Of a stretch of DNA of 64,000 nt, positions 37,576 to 50,700 are shown piece after piece. Origin of the DNA: Zeugodacus cucurbitae (taxonomy: Eukaryota; Arthropoda; Insecta; Diptera; Tephritidae); NCBI RefSeq assembly GCF_028554725.1, contig NC_071669.1, positions 6,100,501 through 6,164,500 of the forward strand. The letters run 5' to 3'. Position numbers and translations under genes: made by a program. How positions within the stretch are numbered: position 1 is the stretch's first letter; each line of letters starts with the position of its first letter. The notes under the pieces were generated by a model. The model saw only the letters and a list, made by a program, of their open reading frames with translations, was not told the DNA's origin and made no database searches.

Positions 37576-39249
37576 TTTAATTATTCTACAAAATTCACAA
37601 TTTCTTTGAGCCTAAATTTCTGACAAATCACTTTTTTATAAGCATAATTTCATCACTTAGCATAATTTCACATCACTCGAAAATCTCTTCTGCCAGCAGT
37701 CAATTGAATGAAATCTGTTAACTCTGAAGCATTTATAACTAAGTAATGGACTACACTTGTAAGCATTAAACGACGCTTGCTAGTTTGCCTGTGATTTTTT
37801 TACTCTTCAAGACTGTTCAAACTACACACAACTTCCCAGAACCATCAAAAAAATCATCGTTTAGCCCAAAAATGCCGCTATCAATAATATGCGCTTCCAC
37901 TCTTTTTCCATATACTCCAACGCCACTGCCATACGAGTACTTTGCTTGGCAAATCTTTCGTAACTATTTGCAATTCAAGCATAAGCGCATAAGTTTGCAT
38001 AGCAACACATGTGTTCACATGTGCATGCACGCTTGCAAGGACAAATGTTGCAATGAATATATTTGCCATTTGAATGCGTCGAAGACGGGTGAAAGCAGTA
38101 GTCGGGAGTACGTCTTCGTTGGTTGGCATGCGGAGTCGTCCTTTCTTTGCCATATTGTTTTTTTACTCGTATTATTTGCGGCCCTTCGCCGTTATTTGCC
38201 TTCTAGTGCGCTTTGTCGATTTATGTATGCCAAACAAGGCTTGCTTTCGCTTGCAGGCAGCAGGCATATGAGGATGAGGCGTGCATAGTAAGAAATATTT
38301 GCGCGCAGTATGAGTAAGGAGAACTAAGAAGTAGCAGAGTATATTGATATGCCTTTAGTTGCATATGGAAGCGCGCATACACACACACAAACAAGCTTTT
38401 ATAGAAATATGCTCACCACACACGCCTTGTCTCCACATTCCAAAGGCACATATGTATATATTAGTGTGTATGATTGTTATTTGCTTATTGCGCACACATT
38501 TCATTTACCACATGCATACCAGCCAGCCTTTTCTCAATCATTCTTTATTCCACATTCCCCCTGTGTTTCTCCACCGGCACCGGCACTTTTGTGCGCCTCT
38601 TATTTGCTTTGAAGTGTATTAAATTGCAAACGGAAATGATAGACGGAAGTGGTTGCGTCGATTTGTGTGCGACTTCCTTGCTTGCTGCGCGCCGCATATT
38701 TGCTCACTTTTTTCTTTAAGCATATGCTCGCACACTCATACATAAATATGTATGTACATCTATACGGACAGAGGTACATTTAAAGTATGCCTTCATTGCA
38801 TTGTCGCGGAAATTGCAAAGGCGTTTGCGTTGGCAGCCCATTCATTGGTAATGGTGTCGGCGGAAATTTTGCATTATTTGCATTGCTTGGTATTGCCATT
38901 GCGGTTGCTATGTGTGCGTGTGTGAAAAAATTTTCGCACGGAGTTGTGGTCGCGTAGCGCTTGGCGGAGACGGTGTAATGGGTTGTGTGCATATGATGTA
39001 TGTGCGTTTGTGTCTGTGTCTATGGAAATGTGCAAATGGAAATGTCGTAATTGAAGGCTTTAAGGATATGCTTGCAACTTGGGTAGCTTAAATTACAGTA
39101 GATGACTATATTTAGTATAAAATTGGTGCTTTGTGTAGATTACTAGATAAAATTGGTAGTTCTCTTGATTAACCATGATGAAGGGTATTCAATAAAAAAA
39201 ATTAATTATAAAAAAAAACACTTAACATAAAAATTGCAATTTGTGAATT
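37576..39249. other. Intron sequence, no gene seen
   Basis: Overlapping frames at 37785-38288 plus and 38349-38719 plus are the longest here, but show no family signature and are cysteine/histidine/serine-rich in the manner of CA/TG repeats. Confidence 0.45.
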
Positions 39250-40660
39250 ATTTTTATAAAATATATTTAAAAATTTATTTGATAATTTCACTCAAAAATG
39301 TCTAAAATATATTCTAACTTCAATTAATATAATTTTACTATAAAAAAATATATTTTTTGTTGTTATATCCAATCGTAGAACCAAGGGATTGAAATTTCAA
39401 AATCTTTAAAATTCTTATATTTTTCGAATATTTCATAGTTAGCACTTTACATTCTAAAAATCTATTTGCCAATATTTTTTTCATAAAAAAATAGCAGATA
39501 AGCAATTTATAAATTGTGTACGCCTAAAAGTATGCAACAAATATATGAAGAATTTACAATTATTATTTGTTTATATAATCAAGAAATTTAAATAATTTTT
39601 ATGAAACTTGAATAACGAATTTTCTACTAAACCTTAGTTTCAACAACTTCTAAAATCAAAAATATTTCAGAATTTTTCCTTAAATATCTCTTATAATAAG
39701 CTTAGTAAGTAATTTTTGTTCAATAAAATCCGCTTTCTAAAAATTTTAATAATTTTACAACAAAAAATTGCATAAAAGTAATTTATTAAGTCTATACGCC
39801 TAAAAGTATGCAAATAAAATTATTAAGAATTAAGGAATTCTTATTTTTTTGTACAACCACGGTATCTATAATGTTTTATTAGGCTTTGAAACAGAATTTT
39901 TTATTTCGTCTTTGTTCTAACAACTTTTCAACTCTTAAATTTTTTCCGAATTTTTCCTTTAATCTCACTTAAACTAGACTTAGTAAGTATTATATATATA
40001 TAAAATTCACTTAAATTTCATTTTAAACATCCAATCCTTTTTTTATAAAAAAAAAATTAATAAAACCTAGTTAAAAACTTAATGCGCCTAACAGTATGCA
40101 ACTAATAAAATCAGAAATTTTGTAATTTTAGTAATGTTATATAACTCGGGGATTTAAATAAATGGTTTAAGGCTGGAAAAACGTATTTTCTATTGAGTCT
40201 CTGTTTCACCTACTTTTAAATTATTTGTATTTTTTCTTTTAACAACTATAATAATAATTAATAAGTGTTATATAACGCATTCTATAAAATCATTTTTTTA
40301 ATATACTTATTCTTCCAACAAAAAAATACGACTACTAGCAGTTTAAGAACATTATGCGCCTAAAAGTATGAAACTAAAAATTTTGATAATTTATTATCTA
40401 TTATTATTTTAAACAACGAAGGATTTTAAATGATGATTTTATGAAGCAGGGAACTTAATTTCTTGTGAATCTCTGTTTCAGCAACTTTTACATTATTATT
40501 TTTATTTTTTTTTTTTTTGGAAATTTTCAAAATCTCTTTGAATAATAATAAGTGTTAAACTTTCCATGAAGTCTTTTTTTAATATAAATAATATTCCAAC
40601 AAATACTAAAACCAAAAGCAATTTAAGAACCTTATGCGCCTAAAAGTATGCTGTTGTTGT
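39250..40660 (+). repeat. Tandem array with core A, about 280-bp units
   Basis: Core A lies at 39520-39535, 39796-39811, 40083-40099, 40355-40370 and 40635-40651: spacings close to 272-287 bp, all in the same orientation. Between cores there is shared but diverged text: a TTTCAACAACTTNTAAA stretch, TTNTTTCCNTTTAAT, CTTANTAAGT and a T-run. The core is almost unchanged in every unit (one base change at 40083, loss of the final C at 40355). The extreme left unit is partial. Confidence 0.9.
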
Positions 40661-43600
40661 AAGCAATTAACATGTTTTTGGGCCAAAATTCACTATTCAT
40701 ATGCATAAATACGAAATTACACATGCCGCTTAAACGAGCATAAATTAATTGCTTTATTACAAACTTTAAAGTAAAGACGAATGCATTTTTCGGCAAATTC
40801 AATTATTTGAGTTACGCAGCCACAAAGGCAGCAACATTTTTGGTTAAATACCAAACAATTTGCATATTTCAGTGTATGTGTCTATGTGTGTGCGCGCGCA
40901 TACAATATTCAAATCAAAAATTCATAACCAAACGCAAATAGCAAAGTGTCATGTTTGCCAAAGTCAAACGGCACACACGCACACACACACATGTATACAC
41001 ACATGCATGCATATTTCCATTTTCCATTTGAAAGTGTTTGCAAATATGCAAGCAAACAAATAAATATACAACAAATAAATAAATACATTAAGTTTTGCTT
41101 TGGAAAATATTGTGTAAAATATGCCAATGCAATTGCAATGCCCATTTCACGCAGACACAGACCCTTATATATATTAATATGTATATATATTTATTTATAT
41201 ATATGTACATCTATCTAAATGCAAGTACACTAATTTCATTTAAATCAAAATGCATGCTCGTTAAACGCTCATATGCGTACACAATGCGTGTGTGTGTGAG
41301 TGTAATCAGCAAATGCTGTTTTTGTTGTTATTGTAGATATATATGCATACACATATGTGCTAGTAAATTTAATTTATTTTATGCACAGCAAACGAAATGC
41401 TTATAAATGCAATTTAATCCGCTTCATATTGAAGCTTGTGTATGAAAAACAACAACAACAAATACTATTTGTGTGTGTAACGGCATAGCCGAAAAACAAG
41501 CGTCGTAATCAAAAATTGAACAGTCGCAAAGGCTATGCTGAAAAGTATGGCATGCCATGCGGTCAGCCGTAAGCTTTAGAGATTTCCGAACCAACACACA
41601 CACACACACACACTGACTGCCACGCAGTGATGCTGCACGCAGCACAAAAACCATAATGAAATATTGATAATTTTATTAACAATTTCATGTTTACAAACAG
41701 CGTCAGGTTTTCTGTGCTACACACACAAACATACAAACGCATGTTTAATGCATTTCATTGCATACCACTAGGCGTTGTTGAGTGGCACTTTAGCGCTTTT
41801 AGTCACGTAAATAATTTATATATATGCATATGGTTTTAGTGGGCAAAGTGTTGAAAAACGCGCTTCTATGTGTGTGTAATATCTATCTAAATACTAAAAT
41901 ATTCATAACATAAACTATAAATCTTGGATAACACCAGCGCTGGCCTTGTGGCGCACACACACTCTGCATGCATATATTTACAGCCGAGTGTGTTTGTTGT
42001 AAAAAACCTCGTTACAAATTGAATTTTACGCCAAAATGTCATTTAAGTAAAAGCAACACATAGGCATAGTGTGCAGCTAAAAGCAAAAGTTGCAAGCTGC
42101 AAGTTTTTTAGCAACAAAAAGGCGCAAAAAAACAGTTATATAAAGCAAAGAAATGTACAAACACTTGTAGTTGCAATGGAGCGCAAATTAGTGGCTAACA
42201 ACAAGCTAACAAAAACAACAACACTAAAGCATGTTGGTGCTGGCAAAAAAGCAGTCGTAAATGCAGTCTGGCTATTTTAATGTGCTCTTGACTGCAGCAC
42301 TGAACACATACATACATACATACTCACATAAATATATAACAGCATTTGTCAACCTCAAAGCCTATACTAACAAGTTGTCTAGCTCTCTGCAGCCTCAGTT
42401 AACGAAAAACTGCTTTTCCTTTATCCGCCGCCGCTGCCACACACATTGATTTAACAACATTAGAGGCATTTGTAACTCGTTTAGGAGATTTGTCCATGTC
42501 CGTGTCCGTCAACGATTCTTCCTCGTCGTCTTTTTGGTGCTTTGGCTGCTGCAAGCAATCATCTAAAATGTTTGCAGCTCACTCTGCCCCGCTACTTACA
42601 GTTTCAAACACCCTGCACTTCCAAAACGCTGCTTTCCTTTTTGCAGTAGATATCTGTATATACTTACTATATAATACAAATAGACATATACATATATCAC
42701 CTCCACCAGAGCTTTGTGCATTTCGCTAAACGTCTCTACATATATTCCTTCTTTTTTTGGTGGCTCATTGCCTCCTCACTCCTCTCAATTGTCTACTGCA
42801 CAGACTAGTTGCTTCGCTATTGTTCATGCCTCTCCCCTCAAGCACTCCACGCATTACAACTACCATCTACCGGTAATCGTACTCTCCTTCGTTTGTTTGA
42901 CTTTGAGTCAAAAACGTTGTTGAGTCGTTATTGAAAAGTTCATCATGTTGAAATTAAATTTTGTTACAAGTGCATTAGTACTCGTAGTAGTGATGGTGTA
43001 GTATAGTAAATTCCAATTGCTTGCATGAGCCTGTGATTGTGGAGAGGCAACAGTTGCAGAGTCCCTTTCGGTCTATGGTTTTTAAAGAACATTTTTTCTA
43101 CATAAATGAGATACTTTGCTTTCTTTTAGATTAATAAATTATATTTAAAATTATGTATTAACTAAAATATTTGAAAAATAATAGAATTACTTTTTTTGAT
43201 AAAAAAATAGTGTAAAGTCTTCTATGTGATTTGCTTCTACTTCGGCAAGAAACTGAAATATTTTCAAGTTTCGGAGACTTCCTAAAAATATTCCTAAAAT
43301 CAATTTAATTCTTCTTTGAGCTCACTAAACAGCTGGAATTACCTTTGAAACCGAATTTTACTATCCAATCAGCAATATACTTCAAAGGTATTACGTTCCA
43401 TCAATCTAGGATAGCACGCGTTTCATCTTTCTGTCGATAATTTTTTGGATCCTTGAACACACGTCTTAAAAAAAAAAAAATAGTTCTCTCATGAGATAAC
43501 TCCTCAATTTCAGTTGGACCATTCTAGAGATTTTTTGTTGTAAAAAAATATGTATAAAGTAAAGAGATGGTCATAATATGTGATGATGAACAATTCAATA

Positions 43601-43854
43601 TTTGACACTATTGGTCGCAAAGCTCCATACGAACTTTATACAGTTATACACTACAAAGTTCTTTAAAGGAAAATTTAACTACGGAGCTTTTAATTGCACT
43701 TTCATGCTTCGGGACTGCAGAGAATCTCACTTAGACAGCTCAACCATCCTTTGTGGCACTCAAAATACTGTTAACAGATCAAAAGACCCTCATGATGCGA
43801 CAAAACCCTTGTACTCTATTACATAAATCTTAAGTTAGACTTATATCAATCGCA
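40661..43854. other. Intron sequence, no gene seen
   Basis: CA microsatellite at 41594-41612, TATATA tracts at about 41165-41210, core A variant at 41760-41774 (GCATACCACTAGGCG). Frames such as 41095-41406 and 42490-42729 are low-complexity. Confidence 0.45.
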
Positions 43855-44075
43855 GTCAATTCGCTGTGTCCACCGAGGAGTTTTAACTTCAGTCTGGCGA
43901 ATGCTGGGCATTAAAGGAGGAAGCGCTTGAATTATATCCCCACACCTTCCTCCAAACAGCTTTGTCAACATGCGTCTGGAATGATCCCTAATCCCTCAAC
44001 ACAGTGTACCCATTGGACAATGTCCAGTAAGCACATCTATGATTGCGCCGAGATGAACTGGGTTCTAACAATTTC
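43855..44075 (-). pseudogene. Degenerate C-terminal part of a jockey-like LINE ORF2
   Basis: Read on the minus strand from about 44075 downward, the translation gives VHLGAIIDVLTGHCPMGT. After a frameshift it continues HCVEGLGIIPDAC, stop, QSCLEEGVG, and then FLL, stop, CPAFARLKLKLLGGH. LTGHCPxGTH..RLGI...C..C....E...H.L..CPAF is the conserved region after the reverse transcriptase/RNase H part in jockey-clade elements. At least one frameshift and two stops show it is dead. No end, tail or target duplication was identified. It is probably unrelated to the LINE piece just to its right. Confidence 0.75.
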
Positions 44076-44178
44076 ATGGTGACTGAGTACCCACTGCAAT
44101 CGGATAACAAAGTAAATAGTTTGAATGTATTGACAAAGAGATTTGACACTCTTTACTAGTTTAGATCGTACTGTCATA

Positions 44179-44362
44179 CTTCTTCTTCTTCTTTACTGAC
44201 GTAGACACCGCTTACGCGATTAGAGCCGAGTGCACAACAGCGCGCCGCGCATCTCTCCTTTTGGCAGTTTGGTGGAAGAGGGAGGCCTCCATTCCGATGG
44301 AAGGACCAGGTGGAGAAGGACCTGTCTTTACTTGGTATTACCAATTGGCGTCAAACTGCCTC
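44179..44362 (-). mobile_element. 3' end of a second LINE with an inverted 5' segment (twin-priming structure)
   Basis: On the minus strand from 44272 to 44212 the frame reads QTAKRRDARRAVVHSALIA followed by TAA, then a short 3' UTR ending in an AAG-type tail seen as TTCTTCTTCTTC on the plus strand at 44179-44191. Immediately to the right, 44270-44362 reads on the plus strand as FRWKDQVEKDLSLLGITNWR followed by QTA, which is the protein sequence that should come directly before the minus-strand part. The two pieces overlap in QTA but point in opposite directions. This is the expected outcome of 5' inversion during LINE insertion. The C-terminal sequence matches, from memory, a LINE family abundant in tephritids. 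Confidence 0.78.
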
Positions 44363-47269
44363 TATACTACTATTATAAATACAGGTCTCTATACATAAAT
44401 GAAGTTTAGAGATTAAATTTTCAACACCAACTCATTGTCTCTACTTATCTTATCATCACTTAAGGGTCAACATTAGAGCCTAAAGTTTGTATGAGACAAA
44501 AAAATTTTTAAATAAATTATAAACTTCCAACATTACTAAATGACAGTCAGAAAGTACGAAAAAATAAAGAATATCTTTGTAAGCATATACAACTAAACTG
44601 TGACACTATTGAATGAACAGTTCAAATATTTCCACTTCAATGATGATAAACTACACTTGGGTTCATACAGCCAATGCAACAAATATACGAATTAGACAAA
44701 ACGAAAGACAAAATGGACTGAAAGCAACAGGCTTTTTAAGGCAATAGCTAACTCCACAAATGTTTGTCTGTGTAGCAAGTTAACTTCAACAAACCCAACG
44801 GACTTCCAAAATGTACAGTAACACAAAAGCAATACATCTAAATATATTAACTTGCAAAGCATACCTGTATGTATATAATATAATAGCACAATTGGCAAAA
44901 ATATTTGGCATATTATAAATGCAATGAGTTGTAAAGGCAGCGCAGTTTAAATAGAATAATAGCTTGCATGCAGGCAGTTTGAGCCAAAAGTCAATGGCAG
45001 AGTTGCTGCCACGTTAAACTGCTGGTCAATAACAACACTGGGGTATATATAAGCAAGCAACAATAATACAAACAACAAAAGCAACAAAAGCAACAACATT
45101 AACAATAACAACAGCAGCAATACTAATAATATGTATTAACAACAGTCATAACAATAATAACAGAAATTTGTTATGCAGGCAGCCGGTTTATAAGGACACA
45201 ACATAGGGAATGTGAGTGGCAAGAGCACTTTGTAAGTAAAGCCTAAAGACTAAACGAAAGCGACGTAGTAGTAGTCCTCATTGGCAAGCAGCCAGTTAAG
45301 TCACAGAAGAAGTAGCAACACTCGAAGCAGGCAACAAGGGTGCTCATAACATTGAAAACAGGCAGTCAAACAAGCCGAACGGAGAGACAGATAGGCAGCG
45401 AGACAGACATGCAGGCCATGCAGGCTTTGAAAAACACAACTTTTGCTGGTGTCTTGCCTAGGCATTTTGCAGCTTAAGAATGTCGATGTGCGCATTACAT
45501 ACTTTCGATGAGCGCTTGCTTGCCATTGCCGTGCGCTTCACTTGGCTTTGACTTCAAACAACTGACTGTTGCATTTGCTGTTGTGGTTGAGTACGTTTTT
45601 GTTGGCTTGTGTTTTTAGCGGTTGTGTTGTACATTTTTTGTTGTTGTTACCGGTTTTTGTATAGATAGCGGTAGATATAAATGGATATCAGGACAGTGTG
45701 GCAATATGCTTGGAGTATAGTACAAGACAATGCCTCTTAAAGCAAGAGATGAGGCATATCCTACGTAGCAAGCACGATGCGCTTCACTGCCGGCATATTT
45801 GCTTATATACGCGACAGTGTCGGCATGTTTTTGCTGCTGCTGCTGTGCGCTACACATCAACGTTCACTCAAGCAAATGAGAATTTTAGTAAAATTGCAAT
45901 GCAATAACAATAGCAAAGGCATGCGTGTCACTCGCTACCAGCTTATGTGTTAGTCAGTAGTAAAGCAGCTGTCTTATAGCTTCCCAACAATCACTGACAG
46001 ACCTAAGTGTGCTTAGATGTTCTGCTTTTGCAACACAACAACTTTCTGTCTGTATTTCACCACACCAACTCTACACTTTGGCTCCTCCAACTACTAATTT
46101 CTATGAAATTTATTGAGTAACCATCGAATGTTGGGTTTTTCTACGATAGACTGACAAAAGTTGAAGAAAAGTTGACGACTTTGTTGGGATGACTAGTTTG
46201 TTGTTATTGTAATTGTTGTTGTGAATCTTGTTGTTTTTGTCTAGCAAAGCAAGCACATATACCTACTAAGTAGAGTATACTTTGTGGCGCATATCTGCAG
46301 GCCTTTGTTGAATCTTACTTACAGCCAGCCACAGCAAAACAGGATTTAACAACAACAACAAACACACACACACATGTGCAACTAACAACATTAGCAGCAA
46401 CAACTTTGAAGAGATACATAAAATACAAAGTGTATTTATCACACACCATATAACAATACCTAAAAGTATGCTACAAACAATGTGTCACACACACACAAGA
46501 GATACAGGGAAAATGCTGTGCAGCTGTGTTAGTAAATAATAAAGACACATATGGACAAATATTCAAGTGTGTGTGCGTGTGTGCGTAACGTTATCGCCTG
46601 AGTGCAAGTAATTTAATGTGATTGAGAGATTGAAGTGGTGCTGGCAAAAACATACTACGGACACTTTAAAAATGAAAACAAATGTGAAGAAAAGCTTAGC
46701 GTAAAGTAAAATGTGAGAAAAACACAAAATGTGAAAGCTGCAGGGCAACATTACGACAAAACAGGCGTTCGCTCACCCGGCAGCAGCAGCAGTGTGGGGC
46801 GGCAGTTAATAGAAGAAGAGTGTAGGAAAATTCGAAAGCGCCTTTGTTTACTACAACATTGTGGTTGCTTTATCTGCTATACTCCCCTCTCCACCACTGC
46901 TGCACTACAAACAGCTTTGAATTTTATTGATTGAATTCGTTAAAAAGGTGACGCAGCTGCAATTCAATTAAGGTAAGAGTTGGTTAGTTAGTTGCCCCGG
47001 GGCCAAATGTACTTTTGCTGCATCAACAGCTTTTAGTTGTACACGTATGTCTGTACGTTTCTACGGTTATAACATAAAACTGCACATATGCATTTATTTG
47101 CTCAATATGTATGAGTTAGATGAGTCCTCTCACTTGATTAAAAAGTTAAGTTGACACGGTCATTGAATTAGTAAGTGTTGGATAAATTTAAATCTCCTGA
47201 AATTTGATTAAACATTTACTGCGGAGGCTAGTAAGATGAAAATGGAGAAAAACAAGAGGAATAAATTTA
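44363..47269. other. Intron sequence, no gene seen
   Basis: CAA/ACA-rich block at about 45050-45170 and TTG runs near 46200. Core A at 46458-46471. Donor-like AAG|GTAAGAG at 46973 lacks an acceptor. Frames are low-complexity. Confidence 0.45.
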
Positions 47270-47730
47270 ATTTTAGAGCTTTTAAAAGCTTTATGGATTA
47301 TTAAAGCTCCCTTCATTTTGGAGATAAAACATATTTTCTATAAATGATAAACTTCTAATCATCACATTTAAAGCTAATAAAACAATCTTTATTATTAACA
47401 GCAAATAAAGCTTACTGAAGAGCTTTCATTGCAGAGATAATAATATTTTACATAGAGCTATGGAAGAAAACCTTCAAATCATCATATTTAAAGCGAATAG
47501 TAATCTCCTGATTATTATCACTAAATAATTTTTCTGAAAAGCTGTACAAAAAATAAATTTTTTTAGAGCTTTTGAAAACTTTCTGAATTACTTCAGCTTA
47601 CTTATTTACAGTGATAATAATATTCTCTTAAAAATCTAACTTTCAAAGCAGCACATTTAAAGCGTATAAAATTCTCTTGATTATTAACAGTAAAGAAAGC
47701 TTTCTGGAAAGCTTTTATTTTAGGAAATTT
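47270..47730 (+). repeat. Tandem array with core D style (AGCTTT) and ACATTTAAAGC phrase
   Basis: ATCATCACATTTAAAGC at about 47357, ATCATCATATTTAAAGC at about 47477 and GCAGCACATTTAAAGC at about 47648 are each followed by a TCT(C/T)NTGATTATTAACAG-like stretch and then AAAGCTT. Spacings are 120 and 169 bp. Units also share TTTTAGAGCTTTTNAAA. Confidence 0.75.
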
Positions 47731-50700
47731 AGCTTTTTAAATATATAGCATATTATATACTTATACTCATAACATTAGTGAAACCCGTATTGATGATTAG
47801 GAAATCTGAAAACACAGTACAAAAAGCTCAAAAAGCTCAAAAAGCTCATTATTTTAAATAATATAAATTTGCATTGCTAGCTTACTCTTACACTTCGTCA
47901 AACGTATGTTCTTACCTACTTTTATAAATGTTTACAAATATTTTCTTAAGGTTAACTTAAACTAAGCTTTTCAAAGCTTTTTTTTCATTTTCAAACTTTT
48001 ACCATTTCTAACAAACTCTTACAGTTATATCAATCTCAATCTGGTGACGAACGTCACCAACTTTCAGTAAAAGCTTTTCAATAAAAATTGTAAGCAAGAT
48101 CATTTAGTTAAGTTACAAACCACAAAGCTCGCAGAACTCTCTTTACCGTACTTTACTTTACGCTTTAGGCGAACTTTTCACTTCAACAGCTGATAATTTT
48201 TGGTGAACACAATCCTTTAAGTAAACACATTTCCTACCTCTTAAAGCATTTAAACACCGACTACCAGCTTAGACGCCTAAAAGCGTGCAATGCAAATAGA
48301 GCGCGCACAACATACAAAGCTGACAAAACTTTTTTAATGTAATTGAATTAAATTGCGAAAAACGTAGTGAATTAAATAAGTTTGAGCGCGACTCGCAAAC
48401 CGCCATGCCGCACCGTTGCTTAGTTGACAGAGACTTGTAAAAGCTTGCTGGTTGTTTGGTTCTTTTGTGCTCGCGTTTGTGCCAGCACAATGACGACAGC
48501 ATTTAAGCTGAATGCACTGCAGACGACTCACTGTACAACAGCAACAAAAACAAATACAACAAAAACACCATAGCGTGCGCTACAATTTTCTCCGTCATGG
48601 ATTTTGCATAAAGACTGCGGATGGTTGCGGTGAGGGATTGCGCCCGAGCGGCTGCAGAACGCAAGGATTTAGCTAAAAGAATTTTGTGTTGCAAGTGTTG
48701 GAAAAAGGGGTGCACGGCACAGTATTTTGCCTTTTGATGCGGTTTTACAAGTGGCAAGACGCAGTCAGCGGGACTTCGCGGGCACAACAGCATGCAATGA
48801 GGCGAAAGTTGCCGCCACATTCGCCAACGTCACCATATTATGTTGCTTGACACAGACACACATGCAGAGCGCGTAATGGCAGTATTTTTCATGGCGCTGT
48901 AATATTTTTTTCGGTTTTTTATTTTTTTCTCTTGCGTCTTCAACTGAACTTGTGCGCTAAGCAGAAAGTTAAGCGACTAGCGTCTACTGACACACTACTT
49001 AGGCACATGCATACTTACTTACTTACTACTTTTGGCAGTCGCCACGACTTACTAAATTTTTTTGCAATTTAGTGGAGAAAACTTTTTGGCAAGTGTATGC
49101 CAGTTAGAGTATGTCTCTGAGTGTTTACACCGAGCGCTTGTAACCATATCGCTGCGGGAATTACACTAATTTGACTGTTTTTTTCACTTCAATTGAGTGA
49201 TTTATTTGGCGGAAAAGATTAAACGCAACCAAAACTAATAGCGTAGAGTAAGACTTGCTTTTGCGGTGCTGGTGGTGGTGACTTGTAGTAGCGGCAAATC
49301 GGAAAAAGTCTATTACTCCAGCACACTTGGCAATCAAATCTATTCATCTCAATCGCTGTTGACAAGCGAAAAATTTCAAATGCGACAATGAATTTGTAAT
49401 TAATTCAGTTGCCGCAACAGCGATTTTTCTGTGCTCAAGTTCACTTGGTGAGTGAGTGTGACATAACGGTGAATGTTGTTGTAATAAAAAAAAGTTGCAA
49501 AGAAGTTTGACAAAAATGCCCAAAATGCAGTGGAGTTAGTTGAGTAAAACCGTTAATTTTAATGTGACTTTGCGGAAATGCATTTTAATTGAAAAACTCT
49601 GTCAAGCGCAAAATGTGCACTTTGTAAATTTCAAATGGTAATTGAATTAGTTTAAAAGTGTGGATCATACTAAAATGTATAAAAATGGATTACAATTAGT
49701 TAATATTATAAGTTAGTTCAAGAAAAGTCCCGCACTTGCTTGTTTTTCGAAGTTTTCAAAAATATGTAGCATACACTAAGGCGATAATATATTTGGAACA
49801 ATCAAATAGGCATGCCAAAGCTGTATAAATAATTACTGGTCACGATTAAAAACAAAATTTTATGAGATTTTATTGGAAATATTATATCTTTTTAATATGC
49901 AGAGCATTCCAACATATTTAGAATTTCGAAGTCCTAGAAGATTAACAAATCCTCAAATGATACCCAAAAACTTTATTTCCAGGCTTTGCTTAAGTACTTA
50001 TGCAATAGAATACATATGTTTTTCCACTGGTTAATATATAACCAACACTTTTCTTACTAATTAACAATATGGAAAGTCTACTTTTAGGCGCTATATGCTA
50101 TTTTCTAAATTTTCGAACTAATAATAGTTAACAACTGTCAACTGATAGCATATTACATTTGTATTGTAATTTACTACACTTTAGGAAAAAATGTGCGCCT
50201 AGAAGTATGCAAAAAATAATCAATAAATTATTAAACTGAGTGTATATTATAGCTTGCATACTTTTAGGCTTACCAAAGCACTTTTTTAAATTTGCACCAC
50301 ACCCACCACTCAACCATATCATTTACCACTCAAGGCCCCGTACATTATTTAGAAGACATTTCTATAGCCACAACTAAATTTTTCAATACACTGCATATTC
50401 AGCACGATTATTTATTAATTTCCTAATGACATAGCAAAAAGGAAAATTAACCACAAATGCAATGATGTACGTACAAAACCCGCTAAACGCTAATGATGAA
50501 TTAATAAAGCTTTAAACCACAAAATTTAATTCATATCCAATTTCGTTGCATAATTGGAGGCGCATAATCGTCGGCAAATTAAGCTAGCATGCATACAGGC
50601 GCACAAACACACACACACACCCACGTCCACCAGCTAGCTATCTATCCATATATATTTCATTATTAAATTACGCCACTTTAACCTCAACGCTAAAGCGCAA

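Noticed and set aside
37785..38288. 167-codon plus frame, the longest in the window
   Set aside because: Cys/His/Ser-rich sequence from CA/TG-rich DNA with a competing minus-strand frame. No domain, splice or conservation evidence.
39250..40660. CRISPR-like pattern of short conserved repeats with variable spacers
   Set aside because: Spacers of about 250 bp are diverged copies of each other, the host is an animal genome, and there are no cas genes.
46955..46980. AAG|GTAAGAG as a ratchet point or exon donor
   Set aside because: There is no pyrimidine tract before AAG and no open, conserved exon.
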